Below are positions 62,995 to 64,000 of a stretch of 64,000 nucleotides of DNA, one piece after another (within the stretch, counting starts at the first letter, position 1; each line of letters opens with the position of its first letter). Position numbers and translations under genes: made by a program. The notes beneath the pieces were generated by a model. That model made no database searches. It was given only the letters and a program-made list of their open reading frames with translations, and was not told where the DNA came from. The DNA is from Drosophila persimilis. Lineage: Eukaryota; Arthropoda; Insecta; Diptera; Drosophilidae. The stretch covers positions 21,912,001 to 21,976,000 of the forward strand of contig NW_020825289.1 in the NCBI RefSeq assembly GCF_003286085.1, read 5' to 3'.

Positions 62995-63795
62995 CTAGGT
63001 AGTCAGCTTCTTGGCCTCCTGGAAGCGGCACGAGATGTCGTCCCAGTTGGCGATGTCCCAGATGGCCTCCACATACGAGGGACGCACGTTCTTGTACTGC
63101 AAGTAGTAGGCGTGCTCCCACACATCGATGCCGAAGAGGGGCACCAGGCCGGTACTGGCCTCGAGAGGATCCTGGTTGGGCAAGGCAGCCAGCTGCAGCT
63201 TGCCCGACTTCTTGTTATAGCCCAGCCAGCCCCATCCAGAACCCTGAACGGCAACTGTGAGGGCGCTGAGCTCCTTCTTGAATTCGTCGAAGCTCTTCCA
63301 CTGCGACTCGATAGCCTTCTTGAGGTCGTCGCTGGGTGTGGACTTTTTGGGCGAGAGATTCTGCCAGAAGATGCTGTGGTTGATGTGCCCGCCGCCGTTG
63401 AAGCGCAGGGCCGGGGCCAGCTGAATGATCTTCGAGGTGTTGTTCTTGGACGAGGCTTCCGCCAGCTGCTCCTCGGCCGCGTTCAGGTTGTTGACGTAGG
63501 TCTGGTGGTGCTTCTGGTGGTGCAGCTCCATGATCTCGCGGCAGATAATGGGCTCCAATGCGGCATAGTCGTACGACAGCTTGGGCAGCGAATGCTTGCC
63601 GCGCACTGAAATGCTGCTGTGGGGGTACAACAATGTGCATTAGTAGATATTCAAGATCATGGTCGCCATTATGTTGCTGCAATTGTTGTTTTATTGCTTT
63701 TTATGTAACCGGACAGAGGTTGAGCCGGCATCGATTAATTGCATTAATTGCTGCACTTACCACGCTGCCTGGGAGAGTTTGCGAGCTGTAAACAT
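62995..63795 (-). CDS. Sod2: Superoxide dismutase 2 (Mn), mitochondrial
   Basis: Converts superoxide to hydrogen peroxide in the mitochondrial matrix. Exon 1 is 63795-63761 (11.7 codons of the targeting peptide, [11 protein letters not shown]) and exon 2 is 63616-62995, giving 218 residues (217 in D. melanogaster). The mature start is near [16 protein letters not shown]. Mn ligands: His in [10 protein letters not shown], His in [11 protein letters not shown], and Asp and His in DVWEHAYY. The outer-sphere Gln is in [13 protein letters not shown]. Two in-frame acceptors three bases apart (CAGCAG) allow a one-residue difference in the presequence. Two perfect DRE sites lie upstream. Confidence 0.96.
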
Positions 63796-63904
63796 GACTG
63801 TGGTTTGCTTACTGCAAAATATAGATATTTTTTTAGAATAGGGAATTATTTATTTTATTTAAGTAATTACAAGAGAGAAAAACCTTACATTTCTCTTGGT
63901 CCAG

Positions 63905-63939
63905 TATCGATAAGACTGTTGATAAAATCGATATCGATA
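63905..63939. promoter_or_regulatory. Sod2: Two DREF sites upstream of Sod2
   Basis: Perfect TATCGATA at 63905-63912 and 63932-63939, 110 and 137 bp from the Sod2 ATG. DREF sites are typical of nuclear genes for mitochondrial proteins in Drosophila. Confidence 0.8.
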
Positions 63940-64000
63940 GCGCTGCTCATAAATGCGTTTCACAGCCAGAGTGCGTAATGTATTCAGGGTGTCATCTCTA

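Overview
The window is Drosophila nuclear DNA, most likely from the obscura group (D. pseudoobscura, D. miranda or a close relative). Small introns with GTAAGT-type donors, DRE and Ohler-type core promoter motifs, pro-resilin, Arp53D and a pickpocket channel all point to Drosophila. A complete DINE-1/ISY-like Helitron remnant of the kind common in the obscura lineage narrows this further. The orthologues I recognise sit on the right arm of chromosome 2 in D. melanogaster, so this should be Muller element C. That assignment rests on recalled gene content and was not checked by alignment.

The left part (1-23.3 kb) is gene-dense. It holds the 3' end of an Asn/Gly-rich gene (+), a CYP4-family P450 (-), an intronless trypsin (+), Ars2 (+, two alternative last exons) and a MYND/SET protein (+). 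A TRUB2-type pseudouridine synthase (-) follows, head to head with a broken ASCC1-like gene (+). Next come a Thr/Cys-rich mucin-like secreted protein (-), a WDR74/Nsa1 homologue (+) and a DEG/ENaC pickpocket channel (-). Ars2, the TRUB2 homologue and the WDR74 homologue act in RNA handling or ribosome assembly, and the TRUB2 and WDR74 promoters share a motif 7 + DRE block.

The middle (23.3-54.5 kb) is sparse and rich in microsatellites and probable regulatory DNA. It contains one Helitron-derived element (about 26.74-27.85 kb), a CCHamide-type neuropeptide receptor in six coding exons (-), an intronless protein with a C-terminal FN3-like domain (+), and a 48-residue secreted peptide gene (+). 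A short dispersed repeat occurs twice in the same orientation, near 30.8 and 53.9 kb.

The right part (54.5-64 kb) is a run of minus-strand genes: pro-resilin (three exons, cuticle elastomer), Vkor (vitamin K epoxide reductase), the actin-related gene Arp53D (with a short 5' coding exon) and Sod2 (mitochondrial Mn superoxide dismutase, two DRE sites upstream).

Points worth a second look: the two alternative Ars2 C-termini that both carry the YxDLDAP motif; a TGA followed by a 24-codon open extension in the receptor; loss of the expected catalytic Asp in the TRUB2 homologue; the ASCC1-like pseudogene; the mucin gene flanked by duplicated segments; and a higher-order repeat in resilin. I found no clear evidence of a wholly new multi-gene system.
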